Assembly (NCBI GenBank): GCA_963580455.1
Contig: OY756957.1
Span: forward strand, 6,081,001 to 6,145,000
Source: Euonymus europaeus
Taxonomy: Eukaryota > Streptophyta > Magnoliopsida > Celastrales > Celastraceae
DNA length: 64,000 bases
Direction of reading: 5' to 3'
A program made the translations under genes and the position numbers. This document shows, piece after piece, positions 35,565-47,600 of the stretch; position 1 is the first letter of the stretch; each line of letters opens with the position of its first letter. The notes below the pieces were generated by a model. That model was not told where the DNA came from and searched no databases. It worked only from the letters and a program-made list of their open reading frames with translations.

Positions 35565-37430
35565 TTTTTTATAAAAGAAAACTCGTTAACTTTATTAATA
35601 ATCTCACTGATTGCAGATAAATATCGTGCTTACAAACACAAAAGTCAGCAATAACAAAACACAAAACTACAAAATCGAGAAACCAGACTGGAAACCCCAG
35701 AAGAGCCACTCTCTCGACCATCCTTGCCCGAAAGAAAAGGCAAAACAGTACAAAGGCACCAAATGAAGCAATTAAAAACATAAAAATAAGAAGAGCTCCC
35801 AACATGTTAACAGAAGGCACGACAACAAGCAAAAGCTGCAACTGAAAATCCCAAACAACCATCTAAAAATACAGCCAGTAGACTTATACCATAAAAACTC
35901 AAAAACAACTGAGATGCTGCAAGCTAAGACTCGAGAAGGACGAACGAGAGCATTCAAAAAAAAAAAAAGCATGCCACCCCACAACCAACTAAAACCAACA
36001 GGGACAAAATATAGAAGTAGGCTGACCAAACCAACAAATCCCCAACACCATTGCCACCACAAAGCTGCACCTGGAGGGCACCAACACCTGCAAGCAATCA
36101 ACTGGCCAAGAACCTAAAGAAACAAAACCAAAGCTCCAACTCCTGCAAGCAACCACAACCAACAAGGAAGAACCAAGAAACTGCAGGACTCAAACCAAAC
36201 ACCACACAAGAAGCAAGCCAAGCCCACAACCGCAATCGGTAGAAAACAAAGCACATAATTATGAATCATTCAACCAAGCGATAAAAAATACATCTCGATC
36301 ACAACCCTGCTTAGATAAGGAATCAGCCACCATGTCGAATTCTCTCAAAATATGGCAAAAGAAATTGAAGATAGCAAGGAAGAGCAATTAGAGATGGCAT
36401 TGAAATCCGAAGCCAGACTCCAATGATTCAGAGAAGGATACACCAACCAATGAATCATATTTTTAGAATCAGATTCAACAACATATTGACTATCTAGATA
36501 GTCATTGCGCAGGATCGTAATTTCAAGTGCCTTCGTAATTGCTTTAATTTCAATCGTATTTGGATCATCAACATCCACAGGCCCTGAGAAAATGAATAAA
36601 AAATTCCTTTCAGCGTTATGCAGAACCTTGCCTATAGCAACTCTTGAACCTTGCACCGAGCGGTCCGTATTCTACTTTAGATAACCTATGGGAGGCGCAG
36701 ACCAAATAGACACTGTCCGAGAAGGCTTATGAAGCACTGAAAGATTTTTCAAATCATCTGAAGAGGAAAGTAATTCAGCTCCATTAAACATCAAGTTGAC
36801 GTTGATAGCTTTTAGCCAAATGAATAAAGATAACATAGAGAATGTTATCCCAATCCACTTCTTTATTTTCAAAAATGACCAAATTATGCCCGATCCACAA
36901 ACTCCAAACTATCACTACAAACAACATAACCCAGACCTTCAAGACTTGTTTTCCTTTCTCAAAAAAGGCCATTGACCAAACAAAGCCCTTATCAAAGATG
37001 GAGAGCACCATTCAGCACCCCACCAAAGTAAAATCTTGTTCCAAATTTCGCTAGAGAATTTGCATAAAAGGAAAAGATGATCTGGCGATTCAAGACAATC
37101 AAGACAAAATGGGGAAAAAACATTGGATTGTTCAAGGATATCCATACGGCAAAGCCTATCGCGAGTGCTTAACTTCCCTTGAATAAGAAGCCTTCAAAGG
37201 CACAATACCAACCCAATAGACTTCCCAAAATCTGATGGAGCAGCCATTCCCACATCAAACCCTTGACTGATAATATCCTCCATCTTGCCACCAGAAGGGT
37301 CAAGGAGAGACTGAATGTTCCTCCACATAGGCGAATAAGCAGAGGAATTGACTGGATGGCAAATAGTATTCGACAAGTTAACTTGTCTTGAATAAGGGAT
37401 TTCCACCAAGGTTAGGACAATTACGCACCA
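35565..37430 (-). mobile_element. 5'-truncated, decayed LINE (non-LTR retrotransposon)
   Basis: Minus-strand fragments in several frames match the end of plant L1-type LINE ORF2. At 36939-37145 the pattern C-x2-C...HLFLLCKFSSEIW is the zinc-binding domain found after plant reverse transcriptases. At 36345-36656 an RNase H-like tail has EIKAITKALEI and ESDSKN. Frames at 37194-37433 and 36784-37011 supply linking pieces (SLWIGHNLVIFENK). The frames are broken by stops and shifts. The 3' end would be near 35565, where A/T-rich tail sequence begins. The reverse transcriptase core is missing, so the copy is truncated and dead. Confidence 0.75.
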
Positions 37431-38340
37431 CATTTATGATGATTGTAATCAATCCTAAGCACGACATACATTTGAAAATCATAAGCATTGATTCCTTAGA
37501 TATTAGATTGCAAATTTTGCGGGATATTGTTTTTTTGTTGACCAGAAAATTAACTGATGAAGCTATATATATGTAGCATGCATGTGGATTCCATTTCATT
37601 TGTGGACTAAGATCTAATGTGCTGGAACAATCTTCAGACAATTATTGGGAATTTATTAGGCAATGATTGGTGGCAGTAAACAACTTTTATCATCAATTGA
37701 TCGTGCAAACATGATTAAGCACAACTAATTATCAGTCTATTAATTTTTGGCATTCTTTAATTTACATATTTTTAATGGGCACTCTCATTTTCCATTGAGT
37801 TATAGACTTATAATTAATTTTTTGATGATAAATTTCATGTAAAGATGTAGAAGTTAGTTAATTAAGCATGTAATAGCACTTTATCTTTTGCCATCTCTAA
37901 GTGGGAAAAATTCCTTGGTTCATAGTTCAATGAATTAATCAGGGTTGAAAATAATACATTATTATATACATATTTATTTAATATACGTAGTACTTAAAAA
38001 ATATTTTATATTTTATGATACTCATAATATATAGAAATACATCAATAATAAAAAAATTCACAATTAGTCATAGCTTTTGAAGTCTTCAAATAACCAAAAA
38101 ATAATATATAAAATGATAAACTAAATAATATTAGTGAAAAATACAAAGAGACATGTACGAGAAAATACGATACTTACATGTAAAAATATTTAAATTATTA
38201 AATACATATTTATTATAATGTAAAAAATAAATAAATAAGTAAAAATATTTTTAATATCTTCTTATAATTATGTGTATGGACAATTTTGAAATAATTTAAT
38301 ATAGTTAAAAAATATCATCTTTGAAAGATTAAATGTCCCA
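37431..38340. other. Spacer
   Basis: Very AT-rich; no gene or delimitable element is seen. Confidence 0.45.
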
Positions 38341-38520
38341 TGACTTAGTTGGTAAGAGTTATCATTTCATAAAAAGAGGTCATGAGTTCAAAACAATTGG
38401 TTTCTTCTGCATAGAAGAGAAGATCAAACACTTGGCACATGAGATAACTTCTCCTGCCTCGCTTGGATAGCTTTTGAATGTTGACTCCTTCTACTCGGGG
38501 AAAAGTCAAACCGATTTTGA
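38341..38520 (+). repeat. Probable tRNA-derived SINE
   Basis: TGACTTAGTTGGTAAGAGT at 38341-38359 fits an A box, and GAGGTCATGAGTTCAAAAC at about 38376-38394 fits a degenerate B box. The following ~120 bases would be the SINE body. No target duplication or tail was identified. Confidence 0.45.
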
Positions 38521-40080
38521 CCCTCCTGTTAACATTTTAGGGGAGAGTTTGTTTTGATGATAGGGAAATAGCGAGCGCGCCAGGACTTGTTGTCACTCCA
38601 AAGATTGTGTAGGAGATGTGCGATTATTGAACCTCTAACCAGGAATTTGGAAAACACAAAAACCACTTGGTCTAGATCTGCTTTAATGAAAAATGACTTC
38701 AATATTTCTCTAACGTCACTTACAAGCAGTAATAGAAACTAAAACACCGGAATGCACTAAGATTTCATTAGAATGTTACACTGGAGTGTATGGAAAATCG
38801 TGTTTTACTAGCTAAAACTAACATAGTCGCGAAGGCTACCACTTGAAGGTGTTTGAACTAAGCTAAGAGCTAAGTAAAAGAATAAACGGTCCGAGTCATG
38901 CTGAAAGCGATAAAATTTTGAGATGTTGGGTATGCTTTTGACGCGGAGTACTTGCTACTTCTGTTGGTGTTGTTTCTTATAGGCATCCTCAATGGTAGTG
39001 GTCTTCCATTGAACATGGGATGTGCTTCCTTTGGAACCCTTCATCATCTTCATCCCTTGAACCATTGTAGCAATTAAGCGAGTTCGACACATATTTAGCA
39101 TCACTGAAAATTACTTCATCATTATCACCACCGAGATACAAGTAATCAATTGTCTCTTCATCACCTAGATCAGTGTACTGTAAGAAGAGGTTATAATCCA
39201 AGTGTTCATCATCACTGTCATCAAACCGGACATTCATGACACTATAATAGTCGAAAATAAGACAGGCCTAACTAAACAACATAATCGTACCAAACAACAT
39301 AATAGAACAAATTCCATCGCAAGAGTTCTTAATCAAAGCAATCTAAGCAAATGAACCAAAAAATTGATCAAAAAGTGACGAACAAGAATGCAAGCAATCA
39401 TACCGTAAAGTAGAACAGTTTCTATTGAAGGAACGACGAGCTGTCGCAAGTTTGAAGATATGCTGAAGGAATAAGGAGGTGTTGGATCAAGGAGGACGAT
39501 TTGGGGCTGTTGTTGTGAATGACGAAATTACTCTTTAGGATTTTTTGAATCTCGTTTGTGATGTGTACAAACGTGTCTCTCTCTCTCATACTATATATGT
39601 AAAATCATCAAGCCACATGCACAACTTAAGACAAGTCCTATTGTCAAATCAAATTTTTTCGACGCCAAATTGATTTTAGGGACGAAAGTGAAACCATGAA
39701 GAAAGTGAAGAATGAAAATGAAAAAAAATAGTTTAAAAATGAAAATGAAACCAGTTGTCTAGTTGAGGGACGAAAAGTTTACTTTGGCCGAAATTAATGT
39801 AAATTTTTTTCCTAGCTATCTCTGCAATCCTTGCTCATGAGTTTTCAACACATAGAAGACTTATCTAATAGTTATTTCAGCCAACTCTTTAGTTATTTTT
39901 GGTTGCATATATTGTAAATTCATAGTGTATTATTTACTCCATGAAAAAATTAGCAATGATTTGATATTACATATATATAAAAAATAATAATAAATATAGA
40001 CATATTATAACTTATAGAACAAGAAGAAAGGATGTTGCTATGGCGCGATAAGGATCTAATAACTACACATGTTTTCGACT
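38521..40080. other. Spacer with one short acidic minus-strand frame
   Basis: A minus-strand frame at 38989-39237 (82 residues, rich in Asp/Glu and Tyr, starting MNVRFDDSDDEHL) has no family I recognise. It could be an exon of a transposon protein or chance. The rest is non-coding. Confidence 0.35.
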
Positions 40081-40097
40081 CTATTTAGATCCTGAAG

Positions 40098-40155
40098 TTG
40101 TATATATATATATATATATATTTATATCTATATCTATATCTATATCTATATCTAA
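40098..40155. repeat. (TA)n(TATATC)n microsatellite
   Basis: A TA tract is followed by about five TATCTA hexamers. Confidence 0.9.
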
Positions 40156-40208
40156 TATAAGATTCGAAATGTCAGTGCAATACTCCGGCGAGTCTATTTT
40201 CGGTACTC

Positions 40209-40560
40209 TCGCGACTTGTGTTCTTCCCACAAAAGCTTGGCGACCGAAACGACGCCGTTCCACCCAACATCGTGATTGGCATCATCCCTCCTACACCGCC
40301 TCACCGAAAATCTACATATGTCACTTCCTTTGAGTTCCTTCAATTTTCTTCACCTTCTACACCACCTCACCGATCGCGACTTGTGTTCTTCCCACAAAAG
40401 CTTGGCGACCGAAACGACGCCGTTCCACCCAACATCGTGATTGGCATCATCCCTTCTACACCGCCTCACCGACAATCTACCTATGTCACTTCCTTCGAGT
40501 TCCTTCGATTTTCTTCACCTTCTACACCGCCTCACCGGTCGCGATTTTCTTCGAGTTCCT
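40209..40560. repeat. 165-bp tandem duplication with partial third copy
   Basis: TCGCGACTTGTGTTCTTCC occurs at 40209 and 40374, and TCGCGATTTTCTTC begins a third, incomplete copy at 40540. The first two units differ at only a few positions. The 173-residue open frame at 40218-40739 exists because 165 is divisible by three, so the same peptide block is repeated twice. I recognise no domain, and coding is doubtful. Confidence 0.85.
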
Positions 40561-41042
40561 TCGAGTTCTTCCACTTTTGTTGCTTCGACCTCCCCTGTTT
40601 TGATTTCGTGATTGCCAAGGTCTGCTTCAACAGGAACTGGTTTTCATTTCGTGATTGCCAAGGTCTGCCTCATAGCGTCGCTCCTGTTGATATAAGGCTC
40701 CAAGCTACAGTCTCGAGTTCACTCAAGTTCAGATTGTAGGAGGTTAGCTTCATTTTTCTTTGGTTGTCCGTGATTATTCTGATTCATTTGATTCTTCAGC
40801 TCGCGCAACTACTGATTTTTCCCCAAGAAGCCACTGTTCATCAGCCCCAACATAGCGCATAGACATATGTTTTTACACTTATTATTGTTTTATTTAGTTT
40901 CAGATGAACGCATTTTTTATGCGTTTTCTAAAAAATAATCACAAACCACCGTCAAAAATTTAGTCCAAATGCCTTAAAGTCGAGGAAATTTGCTATTTCA
41001 ACCATAAAGACGACATAAAAATGTAAACTTGGTAAGTCGTAC
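40561..41042. other. Spacer / intron side of the golgin fragment
   Basis: No continuation exon of the golgin gene is found here on the minus strand. A CTTCGAGTTCCTTCGAGTTC simple repeat lies at its start. Confidence 0.4.
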
Positions 41043-41279
41043 CTCCCGAATCATGGCCAATTTGTTGGTTTCTTCTTCAACCCTGTCTAGCTGCGCTTGA
41101 ACCTTCTCTTTAACCTCCATCTTCCTCCTCTCAATCTCTTCTGCTTTGGCTCGAAAGGTAGAAAGAGCAGACCTTGACATCTCCTCATCTTCTTTTGACA
41201 TTTGGGAGCTGAAGCTCAGACTCCCAGAGCTTTGAACCACTAACTGGTTCTGAGGGGGCTGCTGCTCGATTGTCTGCAT
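41043..41279 (-). pseudogene. RAB6-interacting golgin (DUF662), exon 1 only
   Basis: The minus-strand exon reads MQTIEQQPPQNQ at the start, then SGSLSFSSQMSKEDEEMSR, then a Lys/Glu-rich coiled-coil start (RKMEVKEKVQAQLDRVEEET). It ends at a good donor (GAG|GTACGA) after residue 79. This is the first exon of the plant RAB6-interacting golgin family, about 190 residues in Arabidopsis. The family continues with ELEALADP and a long coiled coil, but nothing like that exists on the minus strand between here and ~38 kb, so the gene is probably truncated. The purine-rich sequence 41280-41480 resembles a retained 5' UTR. The exon itself has no lesion. Confidence 0.75.
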
Positions 41280-41531
41280 CTTCTTCTTCTTCAAGATTTC
41301 ACAGAAACCCTTCACCTTCCTTGAATTCCCCCCTTTATTATCTCTCCTTTTTCCGTAGCTTTTGCTTTTGATATGCTGGTGGGCGTGCTTTTTTTTTTCC
41401 CCTCTATTTTTGATTTTTTTCCCCCTTTCTTCCTCTGTTTGCAAGTGCTCATATAAACAAGCTTGGCTACCTTTAAAAAGTACCAAGCCCTGCTCAGATC
41501 AAGAAAGATGGGATCACAATTGAATTCATTA

Positions 41532-41547
41532 CTAAAAAGATAAGTTC

Positions 41548-41578
<31 letters not shown>

Positions 41579-42143
41579 TCTTCAAAGCCAATGATATACC
41601 CTGCCACCAATTCCCTCCTGTATTCGAATGGCTCCCATTATTGGGATCATCATCTTTCCCATCTTCCTTGATCTGATATTCAAGTCAAAAAAGAAAATAA
41701 TTTTATTGGCAAATAAACACTCTATATACATGCATGCATGCATGCATGCATACATACATACATATATATATATATATATCATTGGAAAATTATGGTGCAT
41801 GCTTACAGTATGGTTATGGTGACATTGATCAGAATTGTCCTTGGTCCTTGGAGAATAATTTTCTTGACCACCATAGTAAATTGATGAGCTTAAATAGCTT
41901 GGTTCTACTGTCTCAACCTGGTATAACTCTTTTCCACTTCCATTTCCTTTGCTGTCTTGACTATCTGGAAACGCCAAACCAACCAAAAAGGAATAAACTA
42001 ATTCATTAACCAGAAGCATATCATATTCATAGTCTATATATACATATATAATCCACACAAAATAAGTATAAATAAAACATATATATTAATATATAACTTT
42101 GGGTCATATATATACCATATTTTTTATTCTCATTGTGACTCAT
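41532..42143 (-). CDS. Small three-exon gene ending in a NWWQG motif, function unknown
   Basis: Proposed minus-strand exons are 42116-42143 (ATG, MSHNENKKY), 41807-41964 and 41532-41672. Splice sites are GT-AG and phases fit, giving 108 residues. The protein is hydrophilic: Tyr/Ser-rich in the middle (PSYLSSSIYYGGQENYS), then DDDPNNGSHSNTGGNWWQG. I recall short uncharacterised plant proteins ending in a similar GNWWQG tail. Here the last ~20 residues run through a (TA)n microsatellite (IYIYIYIY), so the native C-terminus is probably lost. It is sandwiched between fragments of two other genes and may be a captured copy rather than a working gene. Intron 2 contains a TGCA/TACA microsatellite at 41730-41780. 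Confidence 0.5.
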
Positions 42144-42387
42144 TCCATGGATCCTCTGTGAACTCAAATTTCCAGACGAAATGAGGGGAGATGACTTTGG
42201 AAAAAAATAAACATAGACATATGTTGATTTATGGGTTTTCTTTGATTAGGACAGAAAGTATATGATCTGTACCACAATGCTTTGGGATGAGGTTGCAAAT
42301 ACATATCTCAATATTCAATTTGTGAGATTTGCATGAACTCTTTTGGGGAAGATTTTTCCCAATGGTTTTTTCCCTTCTTTCCAGTGA

Positions 42388-42551
42388 ATGCAAGAGAACT
42401 TGAGGAAGCTCAAAGAGACCAACAAGAGGTTAAGGAGAGAGATTAGGTATGTAATAAGGTTAATTACAGCTGCTTTCTTTGAGTTCACAGGCACAGAATG
42501 GGAGAAGACCTGAACGGTCTAAGCTATCAACAACTAAGTGGTCTTGATGAG
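42388..42551 (+). pseudogene. K-box exons of a B-class (AP3/TM6-like) MADS-box gene, fragment
   Basis: Exon piece one, 42388-42446, reads MQENLRKLKETNKRLRREIR up to a GT donor. A short 44-base intron follows. Piece two, 42491-42551, reads HRMGEDLNGLSYQQLSGLDE. Together they match the keratin-like K domain of APETALA3/TM6-type floral organ identity factors. In-frame TGA precedes the first Met codon, no MADS domain is upstream, and no donor or further K-box exon follows. It is a fragment that still has an intron, so it arose by DNA capture or duplication and not by retroposition. Confidence 0.75.
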
Positions 42552-44682
42552 TTGTTATGTTGTCAATTGGCTTTCAATTTACAATCTATATCACCTTTCT
42601 ATAATATATATTATTATAGAATAGAATTATGGTTGATTTTTTTTTTAATTATTTCCTTAGATGGTCTTCTCATTCATTGCCAAACAAAGTAATGACACCT
42701 TGAATTAATTTTTTGACCCATTTCTTCGGGAAAAATTCAGACATGAAGTATATAGAAAGATGTCCCAGTAGATATTGTAGGTTTGGAGAATTGGATCATA
42801 CTCAGATAATTATTTGGGTCTAAGTAATGCCACTTCATGCCATTTCTTTGCTGAAATGTATGTACCTTCTATATATGCATCAGGTTAGCTAACATCTTTG
42901 ATGTCTAGATAATTGCAGTTTCTATTACCTAGGACTCTTCCAATCATTAGGATATTATGTGACTGCATTAAAACATTTTTCTGATCATGATCATGAACCA
43001 GTAAATCTGTGGTGAATATCTATTGATTCTGAAATACCAGTAGGCTATCAAGGCTTATCAGCTAACCCATTTGTTCTTCGTTTTCTCTATGATTTTTCGT
43101 GCTTTCGATTGGGGTCTCATTTTAGCTCATGTTGATTCAATTTTACCATTTGGCTTAGTTCCATGAGGATTAATTCCTTTTTTCTCTACTTTTGGGTAAA
43201 AATTATGTTTCTTGAACCCAATTTGCTAAAGAATCAAATGAGACATGGTTTATAAAAATTATGTTTGCATGATAGACATATTTACACTTTTAGCTTTGGA
43301 CTAGATAATGCAACATCATTTATGTCTTATAGAACTGGTTGATATTTTGCCACGTTTGACTACTATAGGCGGGACCAAACCGACATATATATCACTATCC
43401 TTGATTGACTACGTAACAAAATTTTGTTCTCTTTTCCCGAGCAATTGTTACACATGTCTCATTTTGTGTTGCATGGTGTTTAGGTGGCTCCTCAACCGTC
43501 CAATTTCTTTTGATCCAACGATTGTGTGAAAAAGTGGAGTATTTTGTCTGCTTTTAGAGACAACTTTTACATGTGTCTCATATTTTAGCGGTTTGATTGC
43601 CTAATATCATTCCTAATCCCAAAGAGTGAGACATCCGAAAGTTTATCAACTATTGACTAATCATGTAAAGTTGCTCCACTTTTTGTATTTGGTACATTGC
43701 ACGCCGTTTTTGTTTTTGTTTTTGGGCTTAGCTGTGCATTATAGCCTATTAACAATGAATAAAATGGACTTCTGCTCAGAGTCCAAGCCCAGAATTTCCC
43801 TAGGCTACACAGCCAGCAGATCCTACCACAGCCCAATAATCACAACAACAAAAAGTTGCTCTGTGGGGGAAGTGATAAAATTGTCTTTCTCAGTTCTCAC
43901 TGAATGTCAATTTCCTTTTTATTTTGACTTCTGTTTTTTGTTTGTATTTGTTTTTTGATGAGTGTGATCGCACTGTAAACAAGGTGCAAGTGTATAACGA
44001 ATGAAGGCCCACCACTTAAGTAAAGTTTAATTTTCATTGACATGGTTAAGTGTTGTTGATTATAACTTATAGCTACTATTTACTTCTAACTCACTCATGT
44101 CCTTATTGTTGTGTTTGTATTTTTGAACCCTTTTGTGACAGATGCACATAGTTTGAGCCACTACATAGTTCTTCGTTGTTTAGTGCGAGGTAAACCAGCT
44201 ACCGTTTAAGTTTCATTATAGATTATTGCCATATCCTTTTGTCCTTGGTTAATTTATACAGCTAATGTGGCTTCCCCATTTTGCTTGCAGTTGGATCAAA
44301 AGTTGTAGTTAGCTTTGTTTCTCTTGAAGATCATTCTTAGCTACGCTGCTCCATAGTTTGAAGGTAATTTTAATTTCAGTTTCGAGCTATATATGCCTAA
44401 GCTATTTTTTTCTCTTTTTTTGATTACCTTGACTATTAATTTCTTTGCTCAAATAGATATATATATATATATATATTTTGGAGCACGATGATTCCCCATT
44501 GTTTCAACTTCTTGACTCTGTGATTTGATTGTTTGATTTTCATAATGAGTCTTCTTTTTTTTATTTTGATTGTTTTTCTTTTTTTTTGGATTTCTATCGC
44601 TTTTAAATTGTTGTTTTCAATTCGTTATATTTCTTTGTTTTTCTTTCTATTTTCAGCTTTTGTTTGTTTGAACGCATTAATC
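42552..44682. other. Non-coding stretch between gene fragments and Helitron ORF
   Basis: No gene is supported. Part of it should be Helitron 5' sequence and leader: an acceptor-like TTTTCAG lies at 44650-44656 and a (TA)n tract at 44458-44477. A possible Helitron 5' start (A|TCTATATCACC, at 42587) was noted but cannot be confirmed. The 110-residue frame at 43626-43958 has no recognisable domain. Confidence 0.4.
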
Positions 44683-47600
44683 ATGGAAAATGGAGAGACC
44701 AGTAAACAAGTTAGACATTTTCGTAGAGAAATTTTAAGACGTCGTAGAGAAACATATAATAGACGATCTTCTATAGAGGCTTCTTCATCTTCTGTTCCAA
44801 AATCTAGGAGTACACATTGTGCACGTGATGATAAAGGCCTCTTTCAAATGAACAACTTTGAAGATGGTATTGTGCATATCAATAACAATTGTTATTTGAG
44901 CTTTGGTGGTCCAAGGCAGACATATCGCTATTGCGGTGCTATTTTTTGGTATGAAGAAAGGCTAAAAACTGCTGGGTCGTAGTCACCTATTTTTTCTCTT
45001 TGCTGTAGGAAAGGACGAATTAAACTTCCGGAGTTCAAACCAACTCCCGATCCACTTAGTTATCTCTTGGATTATAATGGTAGTGGGACATCAAGACTTT
45101 TCAGGCAGCATATTAGAGCTTATAATTCAATGTTTGCATTCACTTCTATAGGTGGTAAGATTGATAAAAGTGTCAATGATGGTCTTGCGCCATATATATT
45201 CAGATTGAATGGACAAAATCACCACTTGATTGGCTCTTTACTGCCAGTTGATGGTCGACGTCCTCAATTTGCACAATTATACATCTATGACACAGAACAT
45301 GAAATAGCTAATAGAATAGCTGCACTTGGTGATCATGATGAAAGCCAAATTGACGCAAAAGTAGTGTCTCAACTGATAAACATGTTTGACAAAGTTAATG
45401 CTTTAGTAAAACTTTTTCGCATGGCAAGAGATCGATTCTCCAAGGGGCAAATGCATTCTGTATCTTTAAAAATTTGTGAAAAACATGTGGATGACTCGAT
45501 ACAGTATAACACAACATCAAACTCCCAGCTAGCAGGGTTATTTGTTGGAGATCTCGGAAGCACAGATAAAGGACGTGATATTATTGTTGAGTACCAATCA
45601 GGAACATTGAAGCGTATTAGTGATTTGCACCCTTCCTTTATGGCCATGCAATATCCTATTCTTTTTCCATACGGTGAAGATGGATATCGAACGAACATTC
45701 CTTATCAAAGTGGCCCTGGAATTCCTTCTCTAAAACGACAGTATGTTACTAGAAGAGAATTCTATGCATATATGCTACAACAAAGAAGTGTTGATGGTGG
45801 CTCGCTTATACTTGGAGGACGACTATTTCAGCAATATATTGTTGATGCATATACATCGATAGAAGATGAAAGACTATGATATATTCGTTTCAAATGTGAA
45901 CAAGACCATTATAGATCTGAAATCTATAGTGGTGTTCAAGATGCCTTTCTTAGAGGTGATATGAATGCTAAATCTATTGGCAAACGTATTATTTTGCCTT
46001 CAAGCTTTATAGGCAGCCCAAGATATATGATCCAGCATTATCATGATGCTATGGCAATATGCCGTTCTCGAGGTAATCCAGATCTCTTTATTACTTTTAC
46101 ATGTAATGTACAGTGGCCAGAAATTGTAGAGGCGCTAAGTTTAATTCCAGGGCAGAAAGCAGAAGATAGGCCAGATATCGTGTGTCGAGTTTTTCACATG
46201 AAGCTAACAGAGTTTATGAAAGATATACGAGAGCGTAACTACTTCGGCAAAGCAATTGGTTCTATTTACACTGTTGAATTTCAAAAAAGAGGCTTACCTC
46301 ATGTGCATATTGTCGTATGGTTGCACCAAAATGACAAATACTCGACTCCTGATGATATTGATAAAATAATCTGTGCTGAAATTCCTGATCCAACAAAGGA
46401 GCCTCTTCTTTTTCATGTAGTCTCACACTTCATGTTGCATGGTCCATGTGGTTTTGCAAACACTAAAGCACCATGTATGCAAAATGGGAAATGTTCAAAA
46501 CATTTTCCCAAAAAGTATTGCTCTCAAACTATTGTTGGCGATGATGGGTTTGCAATTTATAGAAGATCTGATGATCATAGATTTGTCATCAAACAAGGAA
46601 TTGAACTTGACAATCGATTTGTTGTGCCATATAATAAGGGTCTGCTACTAAAGTATCAAGGACATGTAAATGTTGAGTGGTGCAATCAGTCAAGATCTAT
46701 AAAGTATCTGTTCAAATATATTAACAAAGGACCAGATAGAACAAGAGCTGTTCTACAAGAAAATATATCCAATGAGAATTCTGAGATTAAAGATGATGCA
46801 AGCACGATTGATGAAATCAAGTTATATGTTGATTGCAGATATGTTTGTGCATACGAATCTTCTTGGAGAATTTTTGAATTTGACATTCATTGCAAGTATC
46901 CAGCAGTCCAGAGTCTAACTATTCATTTACCTCAAATGAATAATGTTATATTCAGAGGTGATATGGATGTTGATGAAATCCTTCGTCGGCCCGGCATTGA
47001 AAAAACAATGTTAACTGAATGGATGTTCACCAACACAACAGCTTCTGACGCTAGAACACTAACCTACGTTGAATTTCCTTCATTTTGGAGATGGGATGCA
47101 GTTAACAAAGTGTGGTTCCGCAGGAAACGAGGACATTGTATCGGACGTATCTCATATGTTCATCCATCTGCAGGAGAACTTTATTATCTTCGTATGTTGC
47201 TTACTTATGTGAAAGGAGTAACTAATTTCACTGATATAAAAACTGTTAATGGGATCTCATATGCCACATTCAAAGAAACATGCAATGCAATGAGTTTGAT
47301 AGGAAATGATCAAGAATGGCATGATGCTTTAGATGAGGCTGCCAACTGGGCAACATCTCATGAACTGAGAACTTTATTTGTTACAATAATAATGTTTTGT
47401 GAAGTTGGTGATCCCAAAAAGTTATTCGATGCCCATCTGCAAAACTTTCAAGAAGATATTGCTTACAAGTTGAAAAATTCATTTGGCATGGATGTCTCAA
47501 CCATATCACTCTCTCATGTTAGAGATCAGGTATTACATGAAATTGATGCATTGTTACTGAAACATGGATCCACTCTTGCTGAGCACAATCTCCCTACACC

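Noticed and set aside
38989..39237. Acidic 82-residue minus-strand frame as a gene
   Set aside because: No domain, splice context or homology that I can recall; mentioned only in the spacer entry.
42587..42620. TCTATATCACC after an A as the Helitron 5' end
   Set aside because: The two-base rule is too weak without aligned copies; kept as a note only.
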